Source: Bacteroidales bacterium | GTDB taxonomy: Bacteria > Bacteroidota > Bacteroidia > Bacteroidales > F082 | Reading direction: 5' to 3' | Length of the DNA stretch: 64,000 bases | Assembly (NCBI GenBank): GCA_016290215.1 | Contig: JAEETH010000005.1 | Coordinates: forward strand, 41,169-105,168 | Shown: one piece after another, positions 36,666 to 46,700 of the stretch | Layout: each line of letters starts with the position of its first letter | Numbering within the stretch: the first letter of the stretch is position 1 | Made by a program: the position numbers and the translations under genes | Notes under the pieces: model-generated | The model's input: only the letters and a program-made list of their open reading frames with translations | Databases searched by the model: none | What the model was told of the DNA's origin: nothing

Positions 36666-38374
36666 CAGTTCTTCTTGTTTTCTTCGGTTAGGGTTTTCTT
36701 GAGTTTCAGTAAGGCCACCTTAGTTTCGGCTGTGGTTTCGCCCAATAGCGACGCAATCTCCTGAGCCACACGCATTTGCTTCTTGATAACCTCATCAGTC
36801 GTGGTCAAGGTTTCCATCTTCACCTTCATGATGCGGTTTTCGTAATCGACGGAATCGGTGACGTCTTTCAGGATGCCGAAGATGACGTTTTGTCCAGCCA
36901 GGTAGTTGATGGATATGTCGACGTATTTTCCAGTGGTGGGTATGTGCGTTTGTTTGCAGCTGATGTGCTTCTTTTGCGTATAGGCGTTGTAGAAGTCGAT
37001 GGGGCTGAAGAAGTCGGCAGCAGGCCTTCCCTTGGCGTTGGGGTCGTCGATGCCGAGGAGCTCCCTACCTTTATTGTTGATTTCCTGAATATTGAGTTCC
37101 GAATCAAGGACGATGATGCCTTCAGGACTGTTTTGGATGATCTCGAACGAGAGCGACTCGGCACGCTGGCGCATGTAAGGCAGGCAGATCTCGATGTCGG
37201 CATAGCCGTTGTAAACGGCCCAAGCCTTTTCGCGGCAGGTGGCATAGCCGCATGAACCGCAATTCAGTTCGTCTTCGGGTTTCATCTTACCGGTCTGGTG
37301 CAGGATGGCCTCAATCTCGCGCTCAGGGGCAGCCATGCTGTGGCTACGAAGGCGCGGATGTGCGGCGGCAAGACTTAAGTCGAGCGGGCTGTCGTCTTGA
37401 GGTCCGGTCAGGGCTTGTTTTTCGCGGCTGACATACTTGCGCACATCGGCAGTGGCCTTGATGGAGCCACCCTCTTTGACCAACGAGCAAGGTCCATTCA
37501 CACAGGCGTCCACGCAAAGGTTGATTTCCATCACCACATGGTCGAGATGCTCGATGTGCTCCAAAGCCTCGACGCACTTCTTCGGGCCGTCGACGGCGAT
37601 GTATTCGTAGCCCTCGGGTAACACGGGGAAGGAGTTGATGATACCTTGCGGTATCGGGTATTCCTTGGCAAGGTTAGGCGTGCCGTTTTTCTTGTTGAGG
37701 CTAAGGTTGGAGATTTCGTCGAGTTTGATGTTCCTCTCGTCGAAGAGTGCCACCACATCCTCGAAGGTCAGCACATGGTCAATCAAATGACATTCATCGG
37801 CTTCACGCTTCTTGGCGATGCAGGGGCCGATGAAGACGATTCGAGCCTCTGGGTGTTGCTTCTTGATGATTTTGGCATGGGCCACCATCGGTGAGTCAAC
37901 AGGAGCAAGGTATTTGAGTGCCTTTGGATAGTATTCCTGTATCATGCGGCAAGCGGCAGGGCAGGCCGATGTGATGAAATTGGTGAACTCGCCCGTCTTG
38001 AGCAGGCGCGCATATTCCTTGGTGACGGCTTGTGCACCGACTGCAGTTTCTTCCGCATCGGCAAAGCCTAACTTGGCCAAGGCCAATTTCATTACGCCAA
38101 AGTCGGTGAGACCGAAGCTTGATATGAACGATGGGGCAACGCTGGCAATCACCTTGTCGGTGCCTGCCAACAATTGTTTCACTTCTTCCAGTTCGCTGTG
38201 GACGATCTTCGCATTTTGCGGACAAGCCAGCGTGCAGTGGCCACACAATATGCAGCGGTCTTCAATAATTTCGGCCTGATGGCCCTTGAAGTCGATGGCT
38301 TTCACCGGACATTCGCGAAGGCATTTGTAGCAATCCTTACATCTCGCATTGCGAAACTCTAAATATTTCGACAT
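36665..38374 (-). CDS. hydS: Sensory [FeFe]-hydrogenase with PAS domain (HydS type)
   Basis: 569 aa. Two [4Fe-4S] motifs (CKDCYKCLRECP, CILCGHCTLACP) in the first 60 residues, hydrogenase domain with TSACPAA, FIGPCIAKK and LCVDACVNGPC, a CGSCGYATC iron-sulfur motif (about residue 375), then a PAS domain (EIIQNSPEGIIVLD onward) and a helical tail. Ala replaces the proton-relay Cys in TS(C)CP, the hallmark of sensory group C enzymes such as Thermotoga HydS. Instead of a kinase it has a separate phosphatase encoded directly downstream. Probably senses H2 or redox state; output to the phosphatase is inferred. Confidence 0.88.
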   Translation of the reverse strand: MSKYLEFRNARCKDCYKCLRECPVKAIDFKGHQAEIIEDRCILCGHCTLACPQNAKIVHSELEEVKQLLAGTDKVIASVAPSFISSFGLTDFGVMKLALAKLGFADAEETAVGAQAVTKEYARLLKTGEFTNFITSACPAACRMIQEYYPKALKYLAPVDSPMVAHAKIIKKQHPEARIVFIGPCIAKKREADECHLIDHVLTFEDVVALFDERNIKLDEISNLSLNKKNGTPNLAKEYPIPQGIINSFPVLPEGYEYIAVDGPKKCVEALEHIEHLDHVVMEINLCVDACVNGPCSLVKEGGSIKATADVRKYVSREKQALTGPQDDSPLDLSLAAAHPRLRSHSMAAPEREIEAILHQTGKMKPEDELNCGSCGYATCREKAWAVYNGYADIEICLPYMRQRAESLSFEIIQNSPEGIIVLDSELNIQEINNKGRELLGIDDPNAKGRPAADFFSPIDFYNAYTQKKHISCKQTHIPTTGKYVDISINYLAGQNVIFGILKDVTDSVDYENRIMKVKMETLTTTDEVIKKQMRVAQEIASLLGETTAETKVALLKLKKTLTEENKKN

Positions 38375-38385
38375 GTCGTTCTGTT

Positions 38386-38685
38386 TTAGATTTCAATCAG
38401 GGGATAGATTTCCTTTACGAAAAGTTCTTCTGCGTTGTCTTTGGTGACGTTGTGCAAAAGCAAGAAGCCGTCTTCGGCGCTGATGCTGGCTTTCTTCATC
38501 ATGTTTTCCGAAATATCGTCGGTCTTTATGTTCACGCCTTGGGCGCAATGGCCGAGGCAGAAACTGGCTTGCAGTTCGACCAGGTCTTCAACGTCATACT
38601 TCTTGAGGATGTCTTTCATAGCTAGAATGACATCGTAGGAACCTTTCAGGTGGCATGAACTGCCAACGCATACTTTAATATTCAT
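38386..38685 (-). CDS. Thioredoxin-like [2Fe-2S] protein, HydS-linked
   Basis: 99 aa. Cys ligands in CVGSSC (residues 6-11) and CLGHC (43-47). Paralogue of the protein at 23930-24235. It lies 11 bases upstream of hydS and is the first gene of that unit, so it may pass electrons to, or report redox state to, the sensory hydrogenase. Similar proteins are the small subunit of bifurcating hydrogenases. Confidence 0.82.
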   Translation of the reverse strand: MNIKVCVGSSCHLKGSYDVILAMKDILKKYDVEDLVELQASFCLGHCAQGVNIKTDDISENMMKKASISAEDGFLLLHNVTKDNAEELFVKEIYPLIEI

Positions 38686-38764
38686 TTTGGGTTAGTTTTA
38701 AAGGGTTATTTTGTTTTGAACGATATTTTCTTGCTTTTGTTGTGGTGTCGTTTAAAAATTAGGT

Positions 38765-38794
38765 CGGGTGGCCACTTTTTTTTGTGGTCACCCG
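38765..38794 (-). terminator. Terminator after the alcohol dehydrogenase gene
   Basis: CGGGTGGCCAC and GTGGTCACCCG form an 11-pair stem around an eight-base loop; T-rich sequence follows on the minus strand. It separates the dehydrogenase gene from the HydS unit. Confidence 0.75.
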
Positions 38795-38816
38795 TAAGTT
38801 TTAATGTTCTATCAAC

Positions 38817-40034
38817 TCAAAAATTAACTTCAGTATCGTAATAGCAGCACTTCAGCAGTTCTTCCATCTCCTTTTGCGTCGGGATGCGTGGGTTGGAGCC
38901 TGTGCAGGCGTCGCCGATAGCGTTCTTGGCGATTTCGGGCAGCCTTTCAAGGAACACGTTCTCAGGCACAAAGCCTTGTTCGCAAGGGTAGGAGTCGGCA
39001 CCGTAATGCTTGATGCAGTGCGGGATGTTGAGGTCGTCGTTCATCTTGCGCAGTGCGGCGATGAGCAGGGCAACTTTTTCGTCGTCGTTGCTGCCACCAA
39101 GGTTCATATTGTCAGCGATGACGCCGTAGCGTTGCTTTGCCTCAGGATTCTTGGCGTTGAAGGCGATCACCTTGGGCAGATACATGGCGTTGGCGGCACC
39201 GTGGATGATGTGTGCGCCAAAGTCAGCAAATGCGGCTCCCGTCTTGTGGGCCATCGAGTGGACGATGCCTAACAGAGCGTTGGAGAAGGCCATGCCAGCG
39301 AGGCATTGTGCGTTGTGCATCTCGTTGCGGGCGGTCACGTCGCCGTTGTATGAGTTCACCAAGTCTCTTTGGATCATTTTGATGGCGTGCATAGCCAGCG
39401 GGTCGGTGTAGTCGCAGTGGGCGGTCGAGACGTAGGCTTCAATGGCGTGCGTCATGGCGTCCATACCGGTGTGGGCGACCAGCTTCTTAGGCATGGTCTG
39501 TGCCAAGGCTGGGTCAACGATAGCCACATCGGGCGTGATTTCAAAGTCAGCGATGGGGTATTTGATGCCCTTGGCATAGTCGGTGATGATGGAGAAAGCA
39601 GTCACTTCGGTGGCTGTACCCGAGGTGGACGAAACAGCGCAGAAATGGGCCTTGGTTCTCAGTTTAGGCAGACCGAACACCTTGCACATATCCTCAAATG
39701 AGGTTTCAGGGTATTCGTATTTGATCCACATGGCTTTGGCTGCATCGATGGGCGAACCACCACCGATGGCGACAATCCAGTCGGGTTGGAACTCTTGCAT
39801 AACAGCAGCACCTTTCATAACAGTCTCCACCGACGGGTCGGGCTCGATGCCGTCAATCACTTTCACATCCATGCCAGCTTCTTGCAAATAGGCAATGGCT
39901 CTATCCAAAAATCCAAAGCGTTTCATGCTTCCTCCGCCAACGCAGATAACAGCACGTTTGCCAGTGAAGGTCTTCAATGCTTCTAATGCGTTCTCACCAT
40001 GATAAAGGTCTCTCGGTAATGTGAATCTATTCAT
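38817..40034 (-). CDS. Iron-containing alcohol dehydrogenase
   Basis: 405 aa, group III Fe-dependent dehydrogenase. GGGSPIDAAKAMW binds the nicotinamide cofactor; metal ligands are in DPALAQ, GMDAMTHAIEAY and SMAHKTGAAF. It resembles NAD(P)H butanol dehydrogenases. It reduces an aldehyde to an alcohol as an electron sink. Upstream is the redox repressor gene rex, which in other anaerobes controls such genes; direct control here is not shown, as no clear Rex site was seen in the 176-base gap. Confidence 0.9.
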   Translation of the reverse strand: MNRFTLPRDLYHGENALEALKTFTGKRAVICVGGGSMKRFGFLDRAIAYLQEAGMDVKVIDGIEPDPSVETVMKGAAVMQEFQPDWIVAIGGGSPIDAAKAMWIKYEYPETSFEDMCKVFGLPKLRTKAHFCAVSSTSGTATEVTAFSIITDYAKGIKYPIADFEITPDVAIVDPALAQTMPKKLVAHTGMDAMTHAIEAYVSTAHCDYTDPLAMHAIKMIQRDLVNSYNGDVTARNEMHNAQCLAGMAFSNALLGIVHSMAHKTGAAFADFGAHIIHGAANAMYLPKVIAFNAKNPEAKQRYGVIADNMNLGGSNDDEKVALLIAALRKMNDDLNIPHCIKHYGADSYPCEQGFVPENVFLERLPEIAKNAIGDACTGSNPRIPTQKEMEELLKCCYYDTEVNF

Positions 40035-40210
40035 TTTATTTTGGTTTTAATTGTTTATTATTAAGGTTGTTTTGTTTTGGTTATTGGTTGTTGAAAATCC
40101 TTTTGTTTTCAGTAATATGCTGATTTCTTCTTATTTCGATATTTTTTTATTGATTTTTATTTCTTCTCTTTGGTTACTATCAATCTATTAGTTTTTGTAA
40201 ATTATATGGA

Positions 40211-40870
40211 TTATTTGTTGTTGTTCAATTTCTTGGCAAGCTGTTGCGAAAGCACGGCTAAAGAGGAAGGAAGGTTCTCGTTTTTCACGAGGATGCCTTG
40301 TGGCACATTGAGTAAGGTGAAAGCGAAGTTCCAGATGGCAAGGATGCCGCACTCAACCATTTGGTCGCAGACGGCCTGAGCTTGGTCGGCGGGCACAGTG
40401 ATAATACCGATTTTGACCCCTGTGCGCTTGATGTAGCTCTCCATTTTTTCCATGGGAAGGATGAATTTGTCGCCGACCTGAAGGCCGTGCAAGTCGGGGT
40501 CTTTGTCGAACCCGACCGTGATGTCAAGCCCCATGCTTGAAAACTCCTTGTTGGTTAGTATGAGCCGTCCAAGGCTTCCCACGCCGACCAAGATGGCTTC
40601 GTCCACATTATTATAACCCAAAAAATCACTTAAATCATTTAATAAGGTATCGATTTCAAAACCCGCGCGAGGCTTCCCTTCCACGCTACTCACTCCCGAC
40701 AGGTCCTTGCGAACCAAGACGGGGTTGAGGTTGAGGCTTTGGGCAACGGCGGCAGCCGACACGTATTTCTCGCCTTGCTGCTGCATCTTGCGGATGTGGC
40801 TGTAGTAGAGCGGCAACCGACTCAAGGTCGATTTCGGTACTACGAGGGAGGTGTTGTGCTGTGTTGCCAT
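40211..40870 (-). CDS. rex: Redox-sensing transcriptional repressor Rex
   Basis: 219 aa. N-terminal winged helix (RLPLYYSHIRKMQQQGEKYVSAAAVAQ, VRKDLS) and C-terminal Rossmann domain (VGVGSLGRLIL). Binds DNA unless NADH is high and represses fermentative and respiratory genes in known anaerobes. Its promoter region carries a long inverted repeat over the -7 box (40903-40955), which suggests autoregulation. Confidence 0.93.
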   Translation of the reverse strand: MATQHNTSLVVPKSTLSRLPLYYSHIRKMQQQGEKYVSAAAVAQSLNLNPVLVRKDLSGVSSVEGKPRAGFEIDTLLNDLSDFLGYNNVDEAILVGVGSLGRLILTNKEFSSMGLDITVGFDKDPDLHGLQVGDKFILPMEKMESYIKRTGVKIGIITVPADQAQAVCDQMVECGILAIWNFAFTLLNVPQGILVKNENLPSSLAVLSQQLAKKLNNNK

Positions 40871-40902
40871 ACCGATAAAAATTTATCCATTTGTTTTGTG
40901 CT

Positions 40903-40955
40903 GCAAAAATAGTGCATTTTCCGATACGAGGTATCAAAAAAATGCACTATTTTTG
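40903..40955 (-). promoter_or_regulatory. rex promoter with a long inverted repeat over the -7 box
   Basis: Arms 40905-40920 and 40939-40954 are exact 16-base complements, with a further GATA/TATC pair inside. The minus strand reads TATTTTTGC (40903-40911), a -7 box for rex; the other arm gives a mirrored TATTTTTG (40948-40955) on the plus strand. The overlap fits an operator. Confidence 0.65.
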
Positions 40956-41007
40956 AAAAGAATTATATATTGCTGTATTTCAATTTAATGAATAATCAAT
41001 AGACAAT

Positions 41008-41274
41008 TCAATAAAAGACGTTCAATTGTATCAATGATTCAAGCGGAAGCTTGTCGTTCTGCCACGCACGGACGTGGATCATGGACAACTCACTGCGAAG
41101 GTCAACCAACAGGAAGTAGCCCACATCACCATAGTTGTTTTCTTTTTGCGGAAGATTATGACGCACTATTATGTCCAAAACATGCCAATTGTAAGAGAAA
41201 ACAAATCTACAACTGCCGTTTATCGTTGTTTTTCCGCATTGCAAATGCTGATATTCTCGCCTTCCGAATTGCAA
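41008..41274 (-). other. Doubtful ORF or gene remnant upstream of rex
   Basis: A minus-strand frame of 88 codons with no ATG (starts TTG). The C-terminal part (YGDVGYFLLVDLRSELSMIH, VRAWQNDKLPLESL) reads like real protein, but the N-terminal half does not, and no family was recognised. A plus-strand frame overlaps it (41074-41286). The 559-base gap 40871-41429 has no better gene. Confidence 0.25.
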
Positions 41275-41365
41275 ATTAGGGAGTAGGGGGGCTAAGATTA
41301 AGATTAGTCTTCGCCGTTGTTAATTGAGGAGAAAGTGGTTACATATGTTTTCTGTCACAAAAAAA

Positions 41366-41378
41366 TGACATTTTGTCA
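41366..41378 (+). promoter_or_regulatory. Small palindrome before the DUF2971 gene
   Basis: TGACATTTTGTCA (five-base arms, three-base centre) within A/T-rich sequence, 52 bases before the start codon. It could be a regulator site; no clear -7 box was found near it. Confidence 0.35.
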
Positions 41379-41429
41379 AAAAAATGTTGGTACAATACTT
41401 GATTTAAGAACTTGTAAAATATTTAAACT

Positions 41430-42353
41430 ATGAAAAAAGGCCTTAGATTGTATTCGAGATGTGCCAACTTAAAACCAACAAGTTATTATAATATTCCAGA
41501 TTTGACGAATCCAGAAAAATCAAATCGATACCATTATATGCAAGTGTTTCTTGATAATGGCGAGAAAACACAACAATTTGTGCCAAAGAAGAACAAATCA
41601 ATTTTTAAGTACATGAATTTGGAGACGGCATTACATTGTTTAAAGAATAAAAACATAAGATTTGTCTTGCCGACCGAATGGCCTGATAAATTCGAAGGCA
41701 GGTTTTATCAAGCCAAAACCAACTTCAATTATCCTCCCTCTAATTCCATGTTCCCAAACCCTGTATTTTGCTGTTGCTTCACGACAAACAGGACAAGTGA
41801 AGCCTCTTGGAAAACATATTCATACGAAAAGTCAGGACTTGGTGAACATGTTGTTCAATTCGAACTTGATTTCAATGCACTTCGCGACGAATTTAGCAAA
41901 AACGTCACAGACCAGTTTTCCATATTTGAAGGACCTGTATTTTATCGTCTTTCTGATTACGAAATCAAGAATCTTCACAGATTTGGAAAAAACAAATACA
42001 GAATAAAAGATTTCTCACTTAATTCCGACATATGGAATGTTGACAGTTCAAACTGGCTTCCATTGTTGCTGATCAAAAGACAGCAGTTTTATTATGAAAA
42101 CGAAATTCGATTTTTCCTGCCCGCCAATGATAATCGGAACAATTACGAAGAATATGTTTCTATAGATTGGAAAAGGGTCATAAAACAAATTTATATTGAC
42201 CCCAAAGCATCTGATATGGAGATTGAAATCCTAACTAATTACTGCAATCAATATGATGTTCCTATTGGCAATAATGCTGGAGAAATTCAAATCACTAGAG
42301 CAAATTTGTATCAAATGGAAACAAACACGCCAATTGAAATTATCGATTTTTAA
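41430..42353 (+). CDS. DUF2971-domain protein
   Basis: 307 aa, no signal peptide. IFKYMNLETALHCLKNKNIRFVLPTEWPDKFEG at residues 50-82 is the start of the DUF2971 domain, followed by the conserved FCCCFTTNRTSEASWKTYS and ENEIRFFLPAND. The biochemical role is unknown; such proteins are frequent in phage-defence and mobile regions. AT-rich compared with the neighbours (rex, nqr), which suggests transfer. It stands alone; the next genes face it. Confidence 0.8.
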   Translation: MKKGLRLYSRCANLKPTSYYNIPDLTNPEKSNRYHYMQVFLDNGEKTQQFVPKKNKSIFKYMNLETALHCLKNKNIRFVLPTEWPDKFEGRFYQAKTNFNYPPSNSMFPNPVFCCCFTTNRTSEASWKTYSYEKSGLGEHVVQFELDFNALRDEFSKNVTDQFSIFEGPVFYRLSDYEIKNLHRFGKNKYRIKDFSLNSDIWNVDSSNWLPLLLIKRQQFYYENEIRFFLPANDNRNNYEEYVSIDWKRVIKQIYIDPKASDMEIEILTNYCNQYDVPIGNNAGEIQITRANLYQMETNTPIEIIDF

Positions 42354-42445
42354 AATTGAAAACTAATTATTATGGTGAAGAGCATCGAATAAAGCCGTCT
42401 TCACGAGGAAAACGGCCTTGTTGTTTTAGGTTGGATTCCATTGAT

Positions 42446-42570
42446 TTACGAGACGCGATAAATCGATGTCTCTACAGGCGAATACGTTGACGACAAACGT
42501 CATTGTTTCCCCATACCATCCAACCTTGTAGAGACGCGACTATCGCGTCTCCAACATCGCGTCTCTCACG
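42446..42570. repeat. GTAGAGACGCG-type palindromic repeat block
   Basis: GAGACGCGATAAATCGATGT then TCTCTACAGG on the left and CCTTGTAGAGACGCG then CGCGTCTC on the right form nested inverted repeats between the DUF2971 and FRG genes. The rest of the 409-base gap has a weak GCCGT/ACGGC hairpin at 42393-42416 and nothing else clear. Confidence 0.65.
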
Positions 42571-42762
42571 ATTTATCTCATCTCCACAAACGCCCCACCC
42601 ACTGCCAACAACAAGCCCATAACGGCGGACGAGACAGCAGAAATCAATTCTCGGCTTTGTTTTATAATGCCAGGACGTTTCGCGGATTTCTGCCAGAATG
42701 ATTGATAAAGACAACTAAAAATTTGACATTAATCCTACGGAACAAACGCATCGCTTTTTCTC

Positions 42763-43716
42763 TCATCGGATTGCACATCCAACCGACCTAGGGAGAACGG
42801 GTTCTTTAATTATGAATTTATCGTTCAATTGTTTTACTTCTTCTATAATTGGTTCATTTTCATCAACATACATCCATCTTAAGTCCACCAATTCTTTATA
42901 TCCTTTCAGAAGTGCTTTAGTTTCTTTTGGGATAATCACCTTTATCAACTCCATGCCTGATGATGCAACGAGGTTTTCAATTGGAACATCAAGTAAATCT
43001 TCTGGTTGAACTGTGAAGAAACCATTTTGGTGGTCCATCCTTTTTATTCCTATTGGTAAGTCTCTATCATCTGGAAGGTAATAATCTTCTCGCAGCACAT
43101 GTATTTTATGGTCTGTGAATGAAAATGGGGTGATTTTTTCGGGCTGAACACTTTTATGTGGATAAGCCAAAATCCATAGTGCCCCATCATTTTCCAACAA
43201 TCCATCCTTGTCATTCATCAGAAAAGAAATTGATTTCCACATACTTGCAGACCAATCCATAAGACGCGAATGCATCCCTAAATGCCTTCCAACAGCCATA
43301 TAAAACAGTGTTTTGTTGAAACTTGGATGCCTAAAGTCTTCATATTCATATTTCTTGCATATTTCTATCAATTCATTAAGAATTTCCTTTTCTTGGTCAT
43401 AGTTCTCAACTTTGTTCCAAACAATAGTGGGCAAAAGGTCATACGAAGCGTTGGGAAGACCACGAAAAAGAAATTGATACCCACACATACGAATAAAGGA
43501 AATTGATAGTTCTAAATCTTTTACTTCCAGAATTGAATGGACTATTCGTGGAACATCTGACAAATGACTATACTTAACCTTAATCTGTGATGACGACACT
43601 TGACAACCAAAATCTTCTATACTATCTAAATCCAGTGTCTCTTGATTATCAAACAAATGCTCAATATCATCATCAGTCAAATTCACATTGTTGCAATTTT
43701 CATAGTTTTCTTGCAT
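42763..43716 (-). CDS. FRG-domain protein
   Basis: 317 aa. The eponymous motif lies in YQFLFRGLPNASYDLLPTIVW (about residue 86), followed by the conserved HLGMHSRLMDWSASMW near residue 154. No signal peptide, so cytoplasmic. FRG proteins are common in accessory and defence loci but have no settled activity. It starts 12 bases after the large lipoprotein gene on the same strand, an odd partner; co-transcription is likely by spacing. AT-rich relative to the neighbouring lipoprotein gene. Confidence 0.85.
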   Translation of the reverse strand: MQENYENCNNVNLTDDDIEHLFDNQETLDLDSIEDFGCQVSSSQIKVKYSHLSDVPRIVHSILEVKDLELSISFIRMCGYQFLFRGLPNASYDLLPTIVWNKVENYDQEKEILNELIEICKKYEYEDFRHPSFNKTLFYMAVGRHLGMHSRLMDWSASMWKSISFLMNDKDGLLENDGALWILAYPHKSVQPEKITPFSFTDHKIHVLREDYYLPDDRDLPIGIKRMDHQNGFFTVQPEDLLDVPIENLVASSGMELIKVIIPKETKALLKGYKELVDLRWMYVDENEPIIEEVKQLNDKFIIKEPVLPRSVGCAIR

Positions 43717-43728
43717 AATTTCTTTGTT

Positions 43729-46700
43729 TTAATGATTACACGCCTTGATAAGACGAACAGATTGTCCTGCCCCTCTGGATCCATATGAATCATCATTTAA
43801 AACAGATTCGGTAAAAGCGAGGCCATACGCATATGGTTGGCCACCATAACTAGATGATGACCAATAAAAACCAGCAGAATAAGGACCAGGACCTCCATTC
43901 ACACCGTTACGATAACCTGCAGCAGGAAGGAACACTGCTCCATGAGATTCAAACGAATTCAGCCAAATAGATTCTGTAATTGTATTACTATTAAAACTCG
44001 CATTTCCATTATTGGTGTTGACTAAACTATAGTAGTTAGTACTCCAATTGTCAGGAAGCAAAATAACTCCTTTTACATCGTTAACCTTGGCTTTTGCGTA
44101 ACGGACGCCAGACACAGTAGAACGCACTGTAAAGACATATATCCACTCGTCTTTCGTCAGTGTACGCCATTGGTTAATTGCATTGCCACCATTACTGATA
44201 TCATTATACCCCCAGTCGGCCTGTCCCGTCTGATCATAGAGATTGAATGAGAGACTTCCATAAGCATAATAGTTATTAGCATCGCCATTTGTTGACCAGG
44301 GCTGGTAACAGACTGCACCATGGTTAAAACCGCTTGTAGCCCAGCAAAATAAATCTCTATCAACGCCATGTTCTTCACTGAATTGTCCGTTATCCCCAAG
44401 ATAATCCCACTGGTTGTCGGCAAACTTCCAGTAAGGCGTGCTGGCACTACCTATGTATTGTAGGTTGCCTTGAGAGAAATAGACTTGGTCGCCATTAGCA
44501 TTTATTGTGAATAAACCATTTATTGCGCCAACTGGAATAGATGTTTCAAAGTTTGCCACCAAAGATATATTTCCACTCACCGTGAAGGAATAGGAAGCAT
44601 TGTTAGATACCACGCTACCTCCTTCCGTCCAATTGGTAAATTCATATCCAGAATTAGCAGATGCCGTTACCGTGCAAGACTGGCCATAGTTGTAACTACC
44701 ACCTCCACTTACCGTGCCACCGTTGCTCGGGTTGGCGGAAACGCTAATCGTGTAGCTTTGTGCTTGGAATTGCGCCACAAGGGTTCGGTTACCACTTACC
44801 GTAAAGGTATAGTTGGCATTGGTGGAGACTTGGCTGCCGTTTTCCGTCCATCTCAAGAAGGTATATCCTGTATTTGCCGAAGCGGTCACCGTGCATGATT
44901 GCCCCTGCTGGTATGTGCCGCTACCACTTACCGTGCCACCATTACTTGGATTGGCAGATATAGCTATAGTGTAACTCGGTATTTCAGAAGTAGTGAAATT
45001 CACCTCACTTCCGTAGGCCGTGCCTTGGCTGTTGATGGCGTAAGCGCGCACATAGTAGGTGGTGCCTAGAGAAAGTCCACTCATGTTTACGGTATAGCTT
45101 CCTGTGCCTGTACCATTGCTGGCATGGCTGCTGCTGGTGGTCGGGTTATGGCTCGTACCCCAGCAGATACCACGTTCGGTTACGTTGGCACCTCCTGTGG
45201 CCGTCACATTGCCGCCACCTGTGGCCGATGTTTGGGTGATGTTGGTAACTTCACTAGTCGTTACAGTCGGCAACGTCACTTGCATAGTAAAGTTTGCCAC
45301 CAACGACCGGTTGCTTGTCACCGTAAAGCTGTAATTTACATTGGTAGATACTTGTGTTCCGTTCTCTGTCCAATTGGTGAAGGTGTAGCCGCTATTGGCC
45401 AAAGCGGTCACCGTGCACGATTGCCCCTGCTGGTATGTGCCACCACCACCCACCGTGCCACCGCTACTTGGGTTGGCAGAAACGGCAATGGTATAGCTCG
45501 GTAAATCCGAAGTGATGAAGCTAACCTCACTGCCGTAAGCCGTGCCTGCACTATTGATGGCATAAGCCCTCACATAATATGTTGTGTTGGATGTTAGGCT
45601 TGTCATGTTTACCGTGTATGTGCCTGTTCCTGTTCCGTTGTTGGCATGGCTATTCGATGTGGTCGGGTTATGGCTCGTGCCCCAACAAATACCACGTTCG
45701 GTTACGTTGGCTCCGCCTGTGGCCGTCACATTGCCGCCGCCCGTAGCGGAGGTTTGAGTGATGTTGGTCACTTGGGATGTAGTCACTGTGGGCAAACCCG
45801 CCGCTGTAGTGAAAGTCACCTCACTTCCGTATGCCGTGCCTTGGCTGTTGATGGCGTATGCGCGCACATAGTAGGTGGTGCTTGGAGAAAGTCCGCTCAT
45901 GTTTACGGTGTAGCTTCCTGTACCTGTGCCATTGCTGGCATGGCTACCGCTGGTGGTCGGGTTGTGGCTTGTTCCCCAACAGATACCACGCTCGGTTACG
46001 TTGGCACCACCACTGTTGGTTACATTGCCACCACCTGTAGCCGAGGTCTGCTGTATGTTGGTCACTTGGCCTGTCGTAACGGTAGGAAGGGTTATCGCCT
46101 GCTGTGTCGTGAAGCTAACTTCGCTGCCATAGCTCGTCCCAGCACTATTGATAGCGTATGCCCTCACGTAATACGTCGTACCAGGAGTCAAGCCTGTCAT
46201 GTTTACGCTGAAGCTGCCCGTGCCCGTTCCGCTGTTGGCATGGCTGCCACTGGTGGTCGGGTTATGGGATGTGCTCCAGCAAATGCCGCGCGCTGTCACG
46301 GTGGCTCCGCCACTGTTGGTTACATTACCGCCACCTGTGGCAGTGGTTTGCTGTACGTTGGTCACTTGGCTGGTGGTCACCGTCGGGGCACTCACGTTCT
46401 GTGCCGTGGTGAAGTCCACCTCGTTGCCGTAGCTCACGCCAGCGCTGTTCTTGGCGTAGGCCCTCACGTAGTAGTGGGTGTTTGCTGTCAGACCGGTCAT
46501 GTTCACCGTAAAGCCACCAGTGCCGGTGCCGTTGCTAGCATGGCTACCGCTTATCGTTGGGTTATGGCTCGTGCCCCAGCATACACCGCGCTCGGTCACC
46601 TCCGCGCCGCCTTCGTTGGTCACGTTGCCGCTGCCCCGCGCCGAGGTCTGCGTGATGTTGCTCACCTCGCCTGTGGTCACCGTCGGGAGTGTGGCCTGTG

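Noticed and set aside
15412-38374. Calling all hydrogenase-like genes catalytic hydrogenases
   Set aside because: Two of the three lack the relay Cys; only the group B gene keeps TSCCP.
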